Notes under the pieces: generated by a model | Seen by the model: only the letters and a program-made list of their open reading frames with translations | What the model was told of the DNA's origin: nothing | Databases searched by the model: none | From: Pseudomonas lactucae | Lineage (GTDB): Bacteria; Pseudomonadota; Gammaproteobacteria; Pseudomonadales; Pseudomonadaceae | Length of the DNA: 64,000 nt | Direction: 5' to 3' | Assembly (NCBI RefSeq): GCF_016937615.1 | Contig: NZ_JAFHKI010000027.1 | Span: 16,457-80,456 of the forward strand | Shown: in pieces, positions 55,297 through 64,000 of the stretch | How the letters are laid out: each line of letters opens with the position of its first letter | Position numbering within the stretch: the stretch's first letter is position 1 | Program-made: the position numbers and the translations under genes

Positions 55297-56177
55297 TTAA
55301 ACATTTTTGCCCTGTACATAGCCTGACCCTAAGTCAGCACCTGTAACAGGTTCGCTCAGTGGATCTGAGGCAGTGCGGATTTTCATGGCTTCCAACACCT
55401 CTGCGTCCTCGGGTGGAAGGTTGACGGACGCTGAGCCATCGCCACCATCGACCGCCGGCACGGGGGTTTCAACATATTCCCAGACGCCACCTTCGTTCCA
55501 GGGGCCGCGTACGTTTGGTTCGCCCGACATGTTGAAATACTTGTTGGTGAACTCAGGCATGCCCTGAAGTTTGCCCTGTGGAAAATTAGGCTGGATCGAA
55601 TGAAGCGCTTTTTCGAATGACTGTTGATGTGCGATCTCTCGTGTCATCAGGAAACCAAGCGCTTCTTTAACACCTGGGTCGTCCGTCACGTTGATCAGTC
55701 GTTCATAAAGAATTTTTGCGCGTGCTTCCGCTGCAATGTTCGAGCGGAAATCGGCAGTTGGCTCAGTGATCGAGTCGACATAGGCTGAAGTCCAGGGGAC
55801 GCCTGCGCAATTGACGAGAGGTGCGCCTGCCCCGTAGAGAAGGCTGTGATGTGCGAGTCATTACCTGCGCCGTTCAGCGCGCGGTAGAGTTCACCTTCTT
55901 CCTGAACACCTTCCGCGAGCTGACCCTTCGCGCCTCGGTTGAGCATTACGATGATTGAACCCACGATTTCGAGGTGACTCAGTTCCTCGGTGGCGATATC
56001 CATCAACAGATCCTTACGACCTGGATCTTCCTCTGCTAACGCTTGGGTGAAGTAGCGTGCTGCCGCCGCAAGTTCGCCATTAGCGCCACCGAACTGCTCA
56101 AGCAGCAAATTGGCCAAACCAGGATTTGGCTCGGCTACACGCACGGTGTACTGAAGTCGCTTGTTATGTAAAAACAT
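55297..56177 (-). pseudogene. Manganese catalase, single-base frameshift
   Basis: Two frames join into a 293-residue Mn-catalase starting MFLHNKRLQYTVRVAEPNPG. The di-manganese ligands are visible: Glu in LLEQFGGANGELAAAARY, E..H in IATEELSHLEIVGSII, Glu in AAEARAKILYERLI, E..H in TREIAHQQSFEKAL. Frame is lost at about 55845: ATCACAGCC should be ATCACAAGCC, which gives HITSLLYGAGAPLVNCAGVP and 294 whole codons. It decomposes hydrogen peroxide without haem and is typical of stress clusters next to DUF892 genes. Confidence 0.87.
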
Positions 56178-56321
56178 TCTAAATTCCCTCAGGCTGGTGA
56201 GGCGCCTTCGCCTTAATGACGTGAGCGCACGCATAACTTGGGAAACATATGTGAAGCAGAAATTTCGTTTTAAACGCTTCCTTCAAGACGGACGGTAGAT
56301 ATCGGTGGTAGGGCATCTATC

Positions 56322-56350
56322 AAAAGCGCGCGGCCATACAGGCCGCGCTG
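56322..56350 (-). terminator. Intrinsic terminator after the second DUF892 gene
   Basis: Read on the minus strand: GCGCGGCC-loop-GGCCGCGC followed by GCTTTTGAT, shortly after the stop of the gene at 56356. Confidence 0.8.
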
Positions 56351-56355
56351 CTTGA

Positions 56356-56865
56356 TCATTTTTTCGCTTCAAGGTCTGGATCTTCGGAGCGCGCCAGAAA
56401 GGCGACGGTAAGTTCGGGAAGGTGATCGAGAAGCCATTGCGCCATGGCAACTTCCTGAGGAAGGATCTGCTCACACGCTATTTGCGTTTCATGGTCACCA
56501 GCCGCTTTGGCGGCAGCAATCAGAACCTGATAGGCGGCAATTTCAACGTTCTCGAAAACGTATCCTGCCATTGCGCCTTTGATGACTTCGTCACTCATTA
56601 ACGAGCCGCCGACAGCCTGCCCAAACGCCATCAGCCGGCCCGTCATGTCTTTAATGCTGGATGATTTTCCACCGAGTCGGGAAAGGCACTCGTCAATGAT
56701 CTTCTGTTGACCGAGGGTTTCCTCAATATGCTGATCTATCCGCGCTTTGAGTTCTGGATAATGCTCCAATCTTTTGGATTGAGCCTTGAGCATGTTCTCC
56801 GCTTGTTGCTCCATTGCGTGTGCATCGCGCAGCCAATCGAGTAGGTTTTCCTGTGGGGTTGCCAT
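56356..56865 (-). CDS. Ferritin-like DUF892 protein
   Basis: A 169-residue four-helix protein starting MATPQENLLDWLRDAHAMEQ (with QAENMLKAQSKRLEHYPELK) and the metal-ligand-like helices MAGYVFENVEIAAYQVLIAA and CEQILPQEVAMAQWLLDHLP. It is diverged from the one at 53197 and closer to the YciF side of the family. It lies upstream of the Mn-catalase on the same strand but is separated from it by a terminator, so the two are transcribed separately. Confidence 0.9.
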   Translation of the reverse strand: MATPQENLLDWLRDAHAMEQQAENMLKAQSKRLEHYPELKARIDQHIEETLGQQKIIDECLSRLGGKSSSIKDMTGRLMAFGQAVGGSLMSDEVIKGAMAGYVFENVEIAAYQVLIAAAKAAGDHETQIACEQILPQEVAMAQWLLDHLPELTVAFLARSEDPDLEAKK

Positions 56866-57166
56866 GTTGAGTCCTCATGTAGGGTGTACTGAGGTTGAGA
56901 CGCTCGTAGATCGAGAGTTCACAGGATTTCTTTGGTGAGCAGATGAAAGGCCAATCTCCTCATGGGCGTAAAAATCCCCGGCATGCCGCTACATAATGGG
57001 GGAGAGCAATGCGACGTAGCGAGAGCCGGCTCGCGATGGCATGGACTCAATTTTCCGATTTGTCCCAAATCTTCCTGGCATTGGCAGTGCTGGATCCCTT
57101 TTTAAACTTGCTGAAACGTTTCATCAGGTTTATAAAAATGACACAACTCCAAGAAAGGCTGCTGCC

Positions 57167-58381
57167 ATGACCCCGCTCAAACTCTTTGTTGCCTTCAGCG
57201 CACTCTGCGCTGCCTCCCACGCCATGGCCTGGGATTACATTCTGCTCGACACCGACAAAGCCGCGCAGAACTGGCAGATCACCAGCCAGCAACTCGGCAT
57301 AAAAACCGACAAACCCTTCAGCGTTAGCCTGCGCACCTTGCACGGCGGTCGGCAGGAGGGCGTCAGCATCGTCGACATCGATAACGGTACGATGAAACTC
57401 TCGGTAGTCCCGACTCGCGGAATGAACGTCTTGCAGGCCTCGGTCGGCAATGTGCGCATGGGCTGGGATTCGCCGGTCAAGGAAGTGGTCAATCCGTCCT
57501 TCATCGAACTCAATGGCCGCGGTGGTCTGGGCTGGTTGGAAGGTTTCAATGAGCTGGTCACTCGCTGCGGATACGAATGGGTCGGCCATCCCGGCATCGA
57601 CAACGGCGAACTGCTGACCCTGCACGGTCGGGCCGCCAACATTCCTGCGAACAAAGTCACCCTGCACATCGATGAAAAACCACCGTACGCCATCACCCTG
57701 CGCGGCGAACTGAAAGAGCAGGCGTTCAAGAAGGTCGACTTCTCCGTCGCTACTGAACTGGTCACCGAACCCGGCAGCGTAGTGTTCGCCCTCAACGACA
57801 CCCTAGCCAACAACGGCGACTATCCAAAGGAATACCAGGCGCTGTATCACAGTAACTTCAGTACCCCGTTCCTGGAGCAGGGCGCTCGTTTCGTCGCGCC
57901 AGTGAAACAGGTGTCGCCGTTCAACGAGAAGGCCAAGGAAGATCTGTCCGACTGGCAAACCTACCGCGCTCCGACCAAGGACTACGACGAAACGGTTTAC
58001 AACGTGGTGCCCTATGCCGATGCCAAGGGCGATACGTTGACCGTGTTGCATAACAAGGCCGGCAGCCTGGGCGTTTCAGTCGGCTTCAATACTCAGACAC
58101 TGCCCGTGTTTTCCCTGTGGAAAAATACCGATACCCAAGGCCAGGGCTATGTCACGGGGTTGGAGCCGGGGACAAGTTTTTCCTACAACCGCCGTTATCA
58201 GCGGCCACTGAACCTGGTACCAACAATTGGACCGAAGGAACACAAGCAGTTCCGCATCAGCTACAGCTTGTTGGCGGATAAGGCGGCTGTGGATAAGGCC
58301 TTGAAGCAGGTGAGCGAGATTCAGGGTGGGCGGGAGACTGAGGTGCGGCAGACGCCGTTGGTTGATCTGACCAAGGGATGA
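57167..58381 (+). CDS. Secreted DUF4432 (aldose-1-epimerase-like) protein
   Basis: A 404-residue exported protein: signal peptide KLFVAFSALCAASHAMA then WDYILLD. The mature part has the galactose-mutarotase-like supersandwich of DUF4432 (IDNGTMKLSVVPTRGMNVLQ and WLEGFNELVTRCGYEWVG with conserved Arg and Glu). It probably acts on a sugar in the periplasm. The start at 57167 (MTPLKLFVAF) follows AAGAAAGG; the open frame upstream is not signal-peptide-like. Unusual for the family in being exported. Confidence 0.85.
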   Translation: MTPLKLFVAFSALCAASHAMAWDYILLDTDKAAQNWQITSQQLGIKTDKPFSVSLRTLHGGRQEGVSIVDIDNGTMKLSVVPTRGMNVLQASVGNVRMGWDSPVKEVVNPSFIELNGRGGLGWLEGFNELVTRCGYEWVGHPGIDNGELLTLHGRAANIPANKVTLHIDEKPPYAITLRGELKEQAFKKVDFSVATELVTEPGSVVFALNDTLANNGDYPKEYQALYHSNFSTPFLEQGARFVAPVKQVSPFNEKAKEDLSDWQTYRAPTKDYDETVYNVVPYADAKGDTLTVLHNKAGSLGVSVGFNTQTLPVFSLWKNTDTQGQGYVTGLEPGTSFSYNRRYQRPLNLVPTIGPKEHKQFRISYSLLADKAAVDKALKQVSEIQGGRETEVRQTPLVDLTKG

Positions 58382-58416
58382 CACCGGCTAGCGCATTGTC
58401 GGCCGATATTGCAGCC

Positions 58417-59304
58417 CTAGGCCAAATGCGCCTGTCCCAACAACCAACACGCAAACGCCCGAATAGGCGCACCGCTCAGCTCAAGAGGCTCGGGCAACAC
58501 AAGGCAAAACGTCTTGACGATATTCGTCGCCTGCGGCCATGGCGCAACCAGTCGGCCTTGCGCCAGTTCTGCTTCCACGTACAGGCGCGGTACAAGGGCC
58601 ACGCCAAGACCGGCCAGTGCGGCTTCGATCAACATCGCGTGCAAATCGTAGCGCGCGCCCATCGCGGCGTTGCTCAGGACCATCCCGGTTTCCTGGGCAT
58701 AGCGCTGCCACGCATCCGGGTTCTGCCGCCGGTGTAGTCGTGGCAGTGAGTCCAACGCCGTTGCCTGTTTGCCCGAGTTCAGGAGGGCAGGGTGACAAAC
58801 CGGAATCAGCACTTCGTTCAACAGGCGGTGCGTGTGCATGCCTGTCCAGGCCGGGTGCTCGAAATGGATGGCGGCGTCCAAGCCGCTGCCTGCCAGCACA
58901 AACGGTTCCATGCGCTCCGAGAGGTGCACACAGATGTTCGGGTGTTGTTGGCCAAAGTCAGGCAACCGCGGAATCAGCCAGCGCAGGGCAAAGGTGGGGC
59001 TGACGGCGATATCCAGGCTGGCGCCGTCGCTGGGTTGGCCCATCAGATACTGGCTGTCCCTGTCGAGCCGGTCGAGCAGTTCGCGTACTTGGGCCGCATA
59101 GCGCTCACCGTTGGGCAGGAGCCGCACGCGGTTGCCCACGCGCTCGAACAGCGTGACACCCAAAAAGGCTTCCAGGCGGCCTATCTGCCGACTGATGGCG
59201 CCTTCGGTCAAGGCCAGTTCGTTGGCGGCACGGGCGAAACTGCCATGGCGGGCGGCTGTTTCAAAGGCCATCAGGGCCGCGTTACTGGGGAGCTTTCGAC
59301 GCAT
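58417..59304 (-). CDS. LysR-family regulator (GcvA-like)
   Basis: A 295-residue regulator with the GcvA/AmpR-type N-terminus RRKLPSNAALMAFETAARHG and HTH continuing ANELALTEGAISRQIGRLEA, then an effector domain. It is divergent from the gene at 59431 with about 125 bp between, and convergent with the DUF4432 gene. The target is probably the 59431 gene or itself. Confidence 0.92.
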   Translation of the reverse strand: MRRKLPSNAALMAFETAARHGSFARAANELALTEGAISRQIGRLEAFLGVTLFERVGNRVRLLPNGERYAAQVRELLDRLDRDSQYLMGQPSDGASLDIAVSPTFALRWLIPRLPDFGQQHPNICVHLSERMEPFVLAGSGLDAAIHFEHPAWTGMHTHRLLNEVLIPVCHPALLNSGKQATALDSLPRLHRRQNPDAWQRYAQETGMVLSNAAMGARYDLHAMLIEAALAGLGVALVPRLYVEAELAQGRLVAPWPQATNIVKTFCLVLPEPLELSGAPIRAFACWLLGQAHLA

Positions 59305-59430
59305 GGGCGTTCCTGGTTCGGGTCATAGCATTCAGCTTGATGTTTAGTCACTGAAAGGTGCAGAAAAGTCGTTTTATAGCGGATTAACTTGGCACTAGCA
59401 TGAGGAAACATCAACAAGTGAAGTGACATG

Positions 59431-59940
59431 ATGATTTACACAGTCGAGTGCAACTACGCTGATCCCGCCAGCGAAGCCGAGTGGAATGCGTTTTACAGCC
59501 TGGAAAAACTGCCGGCGCTGATCTCGGTGAGTGGGTTTAAAACCTCACAGCGTTTCGAAGCCTTGAGCGGCGATTGCCCGGCCTACCTGGCCCTCCATTC
59601 AGTCGACACGCTGGCCATCTTGCAGAGCGACGAGTACCGCCAAAAAGGAGGGGGCAATTTTTCCCGTTGGCAGTCGCACATCAACGATTGGAGGCGCAAC
59701 GTCTATGCCGGGCTGGACCGGGCAGTTGCCGTGGGTGCGGACGAAGTCCTGTTGGTCAGTGAGCAAGGCCCTCAAGCGCTGATGGAATTGGGCCTTACGC
59801 CCCTAGCGCTGCACGCGGTGGCTTTGGACAAGACCCCGGCACACCGTTGGCTGGCCAAGCTGGATGGCGCTCAGGCCAGGGCCAGCGACCTGCAGGGGCT
59901 GAATGTCTATCGCGCAATGACCGTGCAGTTGCTGGCATGA
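59431..59940 (+). CDS. Unknown protein with dimeric alpha/beta-barrel character
   Basis: A 169-residue protein. MIYTVECNYADPASEAEWNA and VSGFKTSQRFEALSGDCPAY resemble the EthD/antibiotic-monooxygenase-like ferredoxin-fold barrel, with a second half-repeat (GLTPLALHAVALDKTPAHRW). No catalytic motif is recognised. Two adjacent ATGs are present; the second (59431) is taken. It is divergent from the LysR gene and probably under its control. Confidence 0.7.
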   Translation: MIYTVECNYADPASEAEWNAFYSLEKLPALISVSGFKTSQRFEALSGDCPAYLALHSVDTLAILQSDEYRQKGGGNFSRWQSHINDWRRNVYAGLDRAVAVGADEVLLVSEQGPQALMELGLTPLALHAVALDKTPAHRWLAKLDGAQARASDLQGLNVYRAMTVQLLA

Positions 59941-59980
59941 AGCGCGTGTTGCCAGGGGGTGAGGTCGCTGTAGAGGGCCG

Positions 59981-61477
59981 CTAGATTTTCAACGCCCCGG
60001 CCAGCCGCACCATCGCGGTTTCGATTTCATGTGCGGTCAGGGCGGAGTAACCCAGCAGCCAGCCCTGTTGCTTCGGCTCACCCGCGTACAACCGGCTGAG
60101 GCCGGACAGTTGCACACCCGCCGTGGCGGCCTGGCGGATGGTGTTTTCTTCGCACCAGCCGGCCTTGAGCACACAGGGAATCTGCAACCCGCCCGGCGGC
60201 AACTGGGCGCTGACCACCGTGCTCAAGTGCTTGCCGATGGCCTCGTGCATGATCGACCGGCGTGCGCGATACAGCTTGCGCATGGCGCGCACGTGCGCGT
60301 TGTAGTGGCCGTCCTCCATAAAGCGCGCCAGGGTCAGTTGCAGGGTTTGCGGAGTGTGGCCATCCATGATGCTGCGCGCATAGGCAAAGGGCTTGACCAG
60401 CTCGGGGGGCAGCACCATGTAGCCCATGCGCAGGCTGGGGTAGAGGGTCTTGCTGAAGGTGCCGATGTAGAGCGTACGCTGGTACTTGTCGAGCCCCTGC
60501 ACACACGCTGTGGGTGGCCCGTCGTAATGGAACTCGCTGTCGTAGTCGTCCTCGATGATCCACTTGCCTTTTTGCGCCGCCCAATTGATCAATTCAAGAC
60601 GCCGTTCCAGCGGCAGGGTCACGCCGGTGGGGTATTGGTGCGAGGGCGTGACATACACGCAAGGGGCGCCGCTGCGGTCGGCGTGCAACAGGTCGGTGCG
60701 GATGCCGTGTTCATCGACGTCGATCGGCAGCACCTGGGTTTCGGCGATTTCGAAGGCTTTGCGGGCGCCGTAATAACCCGGGTTTTCCAGCAGAATCGGT
60801 TTGCCGGCGTCGACCAGCAACTGCGCGCACAGGTACAGCGCCTGGCGTGTACTGCTCAACACCAGCACCTGGTCGGGCGTGCAGGTGGCGCCGCGTTCCA
60901 GGTTCAGGTAGGTGGCAATCGCCTTGCGCAGGGGTTCGGCACCTTGTGGGTCGCCATGCAGCAGCACGCTTGCCCGATGGTCCTTCATGACCTGGCGCTG
61001 CAAGCGCTCCCAGACATCGGTGGGGAAGCTGCGGGTTTCCGGCAGGCCGGTGGCGAACGCCTTGATCACTTGCTGATCGTGCACGCCGCCGGTGTCGAAG
61101 ATCATTCGCCCACGCTGGCTGAGTTCGACGCCCGGTGCGGCAACGCTGCTTCTGACGGCCTGGGCCTTGAGGCGACGGCGCCCGGCACCGCGCAATGTGA
61201 CGCCCAGGGTGTCGCAGACGTAACTGCCGGCGCCTTCGCGGCGCACGATGAAACCGTCCCGGTGCAACTGCCCATAGGCGTTCTCGACGGTGTCGCGGGC
61301 GCAGCCCAGTGACTGCGACAGCACCCGTGTGGCGGGCAGTTTCAAGCCGGGGGCGAGGGCACCGTCGAGAATCAGCGCACGCAACGCACGCTGGATGCGC
61401 TGGTGCAGATCCAGGCGCTGAAACTCCGCGTCGTTGAGGCGCATCTTCAGGGTTTCCAGCGCGAAAGTCTTTGCCAT
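59981..61477 (-). CDS. MocR-family transcriptional regulator (GntR-HTH + aminotransferase fold)
   Basis: A 498-residue MocR/PdxR-type protein. The N-terminal GntR winged helix (about residues 20-90) shows LPATRVLSQSLGCARDTVEN. The PLP domain shows IIEDDYDSEFHYDGPP (the Asp/Tyr cofactor contacts) and IGTFSKTLYPSLRMGYM (the PLP lysine). Such regulators sense PLP or a PLP-amino-acid adduct. It is divergent from the YggS-like and glyA genes, both of them PLP proteins, which points to control of that pair. A 20-bp inverted repeat lies between. Confidence 0.92.
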   Translation of the reverse strand: MAKTFALETLKMRLNDAEFQRLDLHQRIQRALRALILDGALAPGLKLPATRVLSQSLGCARDTVENAYGQLHRDGFIVRREGAGSYVCDTLGVTLRGAGRRRLKAQAVRSSVAAPGVELSQRGRMIFDTGGVHDQQVIKAFATGLPETRSFPTDVWERLQRQVMKDHRASVLLHGDPQGAEPLRKAIATYLNLERGATCTPDQVLVLSSTRQALYLCAQLLVDAGKPILLENPGYYGARKAFEIAETQVLPIDVDEHGIRTDLLHADRSGAPCVYVTPSHQYPTGVTLPLERRLELINWAAQKGKWIIEDDYDSEFHYDGPPTACVQGLDKYQRTLYIGTFSKTLYPSLRMGYMVLPPELVKPFAYARSIMDGHTPQTLQLTLARFMEDGHYNAHVRAMRKLYRARRSIMHEAIGKHLSTVVSAQLPPGGLQIPCVLKAGWCEENTIRQAATAGVQLSGLSRLYAGEPKQQGWLLGYSALTAHEIETAMVRLAGALKI

Positions 61478-61501
61478 GCGGTCTGCTCTGTTTGCGTAAA
61501 T

Positions 61502-61521
61502 TGGCCTGTAGTGGCAGGCCA
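61502..61521. promoter_or_regulatory. Inverted repeat between mocR-like and yggS-like genes
   Basis: TGGCCTGTAGTGGCAGGCCA has exact 7-bp arms TGGCCTG/CAGGCCA around TAGTGG. Position and spacing suit an operator for the MocR-type regulator. The role is inferred. Confidence 0.5.
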
Positions 61522-61580
61522 GTCTATCCGTAGACTCCGGTCCTCGTCACTCAGCGGCCGCCTGCAGGAGCCAATACCTT

Positions 61581-62405
61581 ATGTCGATGCCTGATCAAAC
61601 CGAAGACCCCACCCTGCTGCACGCACGCCATGGTCGTTACCCTGCGGCCGAGAGTGTCGAAGACTTTCGCCGCAACCTGGCCGCGGTGCAGCAACGCATT
61701 GCCCTGGCGTGCCGCCGGGTAGGGCGTGACCCGGCCGCTGTGCGGCTGCTGCCGGTGAGCAAGACGTTCGATGAAGCCCATCTGCGCCTGGCCTATGCCG
61801 CCGGTTGCCGCCTGCTGGGCGAAAACAAAGTGCAGGAAGCTCAGCGCAAGTGGGAAGCCATGGCGGATCTGCACGACCTGCAATGGTCCGTGATCGGTCA
61901 TTTGCAGACCAACAAGGCCAAGCAAGTGGCGCGCTTCGCCAGCGAATTCCAGGCCCTGGACAGCCTGCGGGTGGCCGAGGCGCTGGATCATCGCCTGAGC
62001 ATCGAGGGGCGGCAGATGGACGTGTTCGTCCAGGTCAATACCTCGGGCGAAGCCAGTAAATACGGGCTGGCGCCGCATGACGTGGCGGCGTTTCTGCAGG
62101 TCATGCCGGCGTTCCCGACCCTGCGGGTGCGCGGGTTGATGACGCTGGCGCTGTTCTCGGCCGACGTGGTGCGAGTGCGTCCGTGCTTCGTGCGGCTGCG
62201 TGAACTGCGCGACCGCTTGCGTCAGCACGCCCCTGATGGGGTGTCGCTGCAAGAGCTGTCGATGGGCATGTCGGGTGACTTTGAAATCGCCATTGAAGAG
62301 GGCGCGACCGTGGTGCGCGTCGGCCAGGCGATCTTCGGCGCCCGCGCCATGCCGGATGCGTACTACTGGCCGACCGCCGACTCCCACCCCCGCCGTGACA
62401 CTTGA
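61581..62405 (+). CDS. YggS/PROSC-family PLP-binding homeostasis protein
   Basis: A 274-residue PLPBP. VRLLPVSKTFDEAHLRLAYA carries the PLP lysine, WSVIGHLQTNKAKQVARF is the family signature, and LSMGMSGDFEIAIEEGATVVR the phosphate site region (here shortened in print: MGMSGDFEIAI). The N-terminal extension is longer than in the core paralogue next to pilT/proC in pseudomonads. Usual role: carry PLP and keep free PLP balanced. The glyA gene begins 24 bp downstream, so they are co-transcribed. Confidence 0.9.
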   Translation: MSMPDQTEDPTLLHARHGRYPAAESVEDFRRNLAAVQQRIALACRRVGRDPAAVRLLPVSKTFDEAHLRLAYAAGCRLLGENKVQEAQRKWEAMADLHDLQWSVIGHLQTNKAKQVARFASEFQALDSLRVAEALDHRLSIEGRQMDVFVQVNTSGEASKYGLAPHDVAAFLQVMPAFPTLRVRGLMTLALFSADVVRVRPCFVRLRELRDRLRQHAPDGVSLQELSMGMSGDFEIAIEEGATVVRVGQAIFGARAMPDAYYWPTADSHPRRDT

Positions 62406-62429
62406 TTTTTTAACCCAGGACCCTTTGCC

Positions 62430-63695
62430 ATGTACGACTCAACGCTGACCCTTGACGCCTTCGACCCTGAGCTGCACGCAGCGATTCACAACGAAGCGCA
62501 TCGCCAGGAAGACCATGTCGAGCTGATCGCCTCGGAAAACTACGCCAGCCCGCTGGTGATGCAAACCCAGAGCACGGTGCTCACCAACAAGTACGCCGAA
62601 GGCTACCCCGGCAAGCGCTATTACAGCGGCTGTGAATACGTCGACGTGGCCGAGCGGCTCGCCATCGAACGGATCAAGGCCCTGTTCAACTGCGACTACG
62701 CCAACGTGCAACCCCATGCCGGGGCCCAGGCCAACGCTGCGGTGTTCCTGGCGCTGACCAACCCCGGTGACACGGTGATGGGCATGAACCTGGCCCAGGG
62801 CGGTCACCTGACCCACGGTAACCCGGCCAACTTCTCGGGGCGGCACTACACCATCGTGCCTTATGGGCTGGACCCGAAAACCGGCTTTCTCGACTATGAC
62901 GAGATGGAGCGCATCGCCCTGCAAACACGCCCGAAAATGTTGATCGGCGGTTTTTCGGCGTATTCGCGGTACAAGGACTGGGCCCGCATGCGCAGCATTG
63001 CCGACAAGGCCGGCGCGATTTTCTGGGTCGACATGGCCCACGTCGCCGGGCTGGTCGCGGCGGGCGAATACCCGGACCCGCTGCCCCATGCGCATGTGGT
63101 CACCAGCACCACGCACAAGACCCTGCGTGGGCCGCGCGGCGGTTTGATTCTGTCCAAGGGCCAGGATGAAGCGTTCTATAAAAAGCTCGACTCGGCGGTA
63201 TTTCCCGGCGTACAGGGCGGGCCGCTGATGCACCAGATCGCGGCCAAGGCCGTGGCGTTCAAGGAAGCGCTGGCGCCGGCGTTCAAGGTCTATCAGCGTC
63301 AGGTGGTCATGAACGCCCGGGCCATGGCGGCGGTGTTGCAAAAACGCGGCTACGCAATCGTCTCGGGCGGCACCGACAACCACATGATGCTGATCGACCT
63401 GTCCGGCAAACCCTACACCGGCAAAGAGGCCGACGCGGCCTTGAGCCGTGCTTTTATCACCGCCAACAAAAACTCGGTGCCCAATGACCCGCGCTCACCC
63501 TTCGTGACCTCCGGCCTGCGCATCGGCACCCCGGCGGTGACCACGCGCGGCTTCGGCGTCGAGGCCTGCGAGCAAGTGGCCGGCTGGTTATGCGACATAC
63601 TCGACGCCCTGGAAAACGGCAACAGCGACAAAGTCGGCCACCATGTGCGCGAACAGGTCGTCGCACTGTGCCGGCGTTATCCGGTGTATCGCTGA
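62430..63695 (+). CDS. glyA: Serine hydroxymethyltransferase
   Basis: A 421-residue PLP enzyme that interconverts serine and glycine with tetrahydrofolate as one-carbon carrier. [20 protein letters not shown] holds the PLP lysine; [18 protein letters not shown] and [15 protein letters not shown] are family signatures. Full length. Pseudomonads usually have two or three glyA copies; this one, with a MocR regulator and a YggS-like partner, is probably a conditionally induced copy for glycine or D-amino-acid-related use. Confidence 0.93.
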   Translation: MYDSTLTLDAFDPELHAAIHNEAHRQEDHVELIASENYASPLVMQTQSTVLTNKYAEGYPGKRYYSGCEYVDVAERLAIERIKALFNCDYANVQPHAGAQANAAVFLALTNPGDTVMGMNLAQGGHLTHGNPANFSGRHYTIVPYGLDPKTGFLDYDEMERIALQTRPKMLIGGFSAYSRYKDWARMRSIADKAGAIFWVDMAHVAGLVAAGEYPDPLPHAHVVTSTTHKTLRGPRGGLILSKGQDEAFYKKLDSAVFPGVQGGPLMHQIAAKAVAFKEALAPAFKVYQRQVVMNARAMAAVLQKRGYAIVSGGTDNHMMLIDLSGKPYTGKEADAALSRAFITANKNSVPNDPRSPFVTSGLRIGTPAVTTRGFGVEACEQVAGWLCDILDALENGNSDKVGHHVREQVVALCRRYPVYR

Positions 63696-63869
63696 GCCTG
63701 GCTTGGGCATTGTCGATTGGGGGGCTTTAAACATCCGGGTGCGGTTTAGCGAGCGACCACGATCCTTGAAAAACACCAAGGACCCATGTGGGAGGGGCGG
63801 TGACGATTCGACTTGCCCCCGGTGCTGATCTGATGCACTGCGGCCAAAATGTGAGAAGGGGCTTACCCT
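63696..63869. repeat. Downstream region with decayed REP sequences
   Basis: CATGTGGGAGGGGCGGTGAC at 63785-63804 and GTGAGAAGGGGCTTACCC at 63851-63868 are degenerate REPs around GGTGCTGATCTGATGCACTG, a segment that also appears near 47010. No gene is seen. Confidence 0.55.
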
Positions 63870-64000
63870 AATGCCCGTCAGTTAAGGGACAACACTGTAT
63901 CTGTGGCGAGGGAGCTTGCTCCCGTTGGGCCGCGAAGCGGCCCCTCTCTTTGTTTACACAGAATGGGACTGCTGCGCAGTCAACGGGAGCAAGCTCCCTC
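63870..64000. mobile_element. Second copy of the MITE-like element, cut by the window edge
   Basis: AATGCCCGTCAGTTAA (63870-63885) differs by one base from the terminal repeat of the 34839 element. It is followed by the same REP doublet, GTGGCGAGGGAGCTTGCTCC and GGGAGCAAGCTCCCTC, with the right end beyond the window. Confidence 0.75.

Overview
The window reads as chromosome from a fluorescent Pseudomonas (P. fluorescens group). The evidence is GC-rich pseudomonad coding throughout, REP sequences of the GGGAGCAAGCTCCC type, a DUF6124 gene, and typical housekeeping genes (prmB, fumC, folE, trhO, a second glyA). One tRNA (Asn-GTT) is present. I saw no rRNA, CRISPR array, integrase or intact transposase.

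Layout. 0-6.4 kb: a MarR regulator divergent from an aminotransferase-GST operon, then a LysR divergent from a CitMHS transporter, an AtuA-like (DUF1446) protein and an AtuA-related protein. 6.4-18.9 kb: glutaredoxin-like protein, folE, an AT-rich MFS gene, Smr protein, isochorismatase, prmB, EamA transporter, fumC, DUF2059, BolA, trhO, DsbA-like protein and an ABC exporter. 19-25.7 kb: two cyclic-di-GMP genes around a TenA-like gene, then lldD with a divergent LysR. 25.7-40.8 kb: tRNA-Asn, DUF1206, a second ABC exporter, Hsp20, a FecI/FecR/TonB-receptor iron-uptake set, a secreted nuclease, a 180-bp inverted-repeat (MITE-like) element, a YeeE transporter, several envelope proteins and a soluble FIST chemoreceptor. 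41-51.6 kb is accessory DNA: unknown AT-rich genes, DUF6124 with a highly structured leader, MsrA, an MFS/AraC pair, three small AT-rich genes including a SUKH-type immunity protein, and decayed LysR and SDR genes. 52-57 kb is a stress cluster: ZIP transporter, two DUF892 ferritin-like proteins, M42 peptidase, Mn-catalase. 57-64 kb: DUF4432 protein, LysR, a MocR regulator divergent from a PLP-binding protein and a serine hydroxymethyltransferase, and REP/MITE sequence at the right edge.

Two observations stand out. First, the leader of the DUF6124 gene (43138-43345, minus strand) can form two nested, mutually exclusive structures. A ten-base segment pairs either with an upstream copy or with the ribosome-binding site, and a second segment pairs with either of two identical hairpin loops. 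It looks like an undescribed bistable RNA switch. Second, nine genes are each disrupted by loss of a single base in a run of two to four identical bases (one has two such losses). Adding one base per lesion restores a whole number of codons from start to stop every time. This looks like a systematic sequencing or assembly deletion error, so these genes are probably intact in the organism. True decay is limited to a few places: a TetR scar at 33.6-33.9 kb, LysR/SDR remnants at 50.6-51.6 kb, and a PLDc_N gene at 51.8-52.0 kb.
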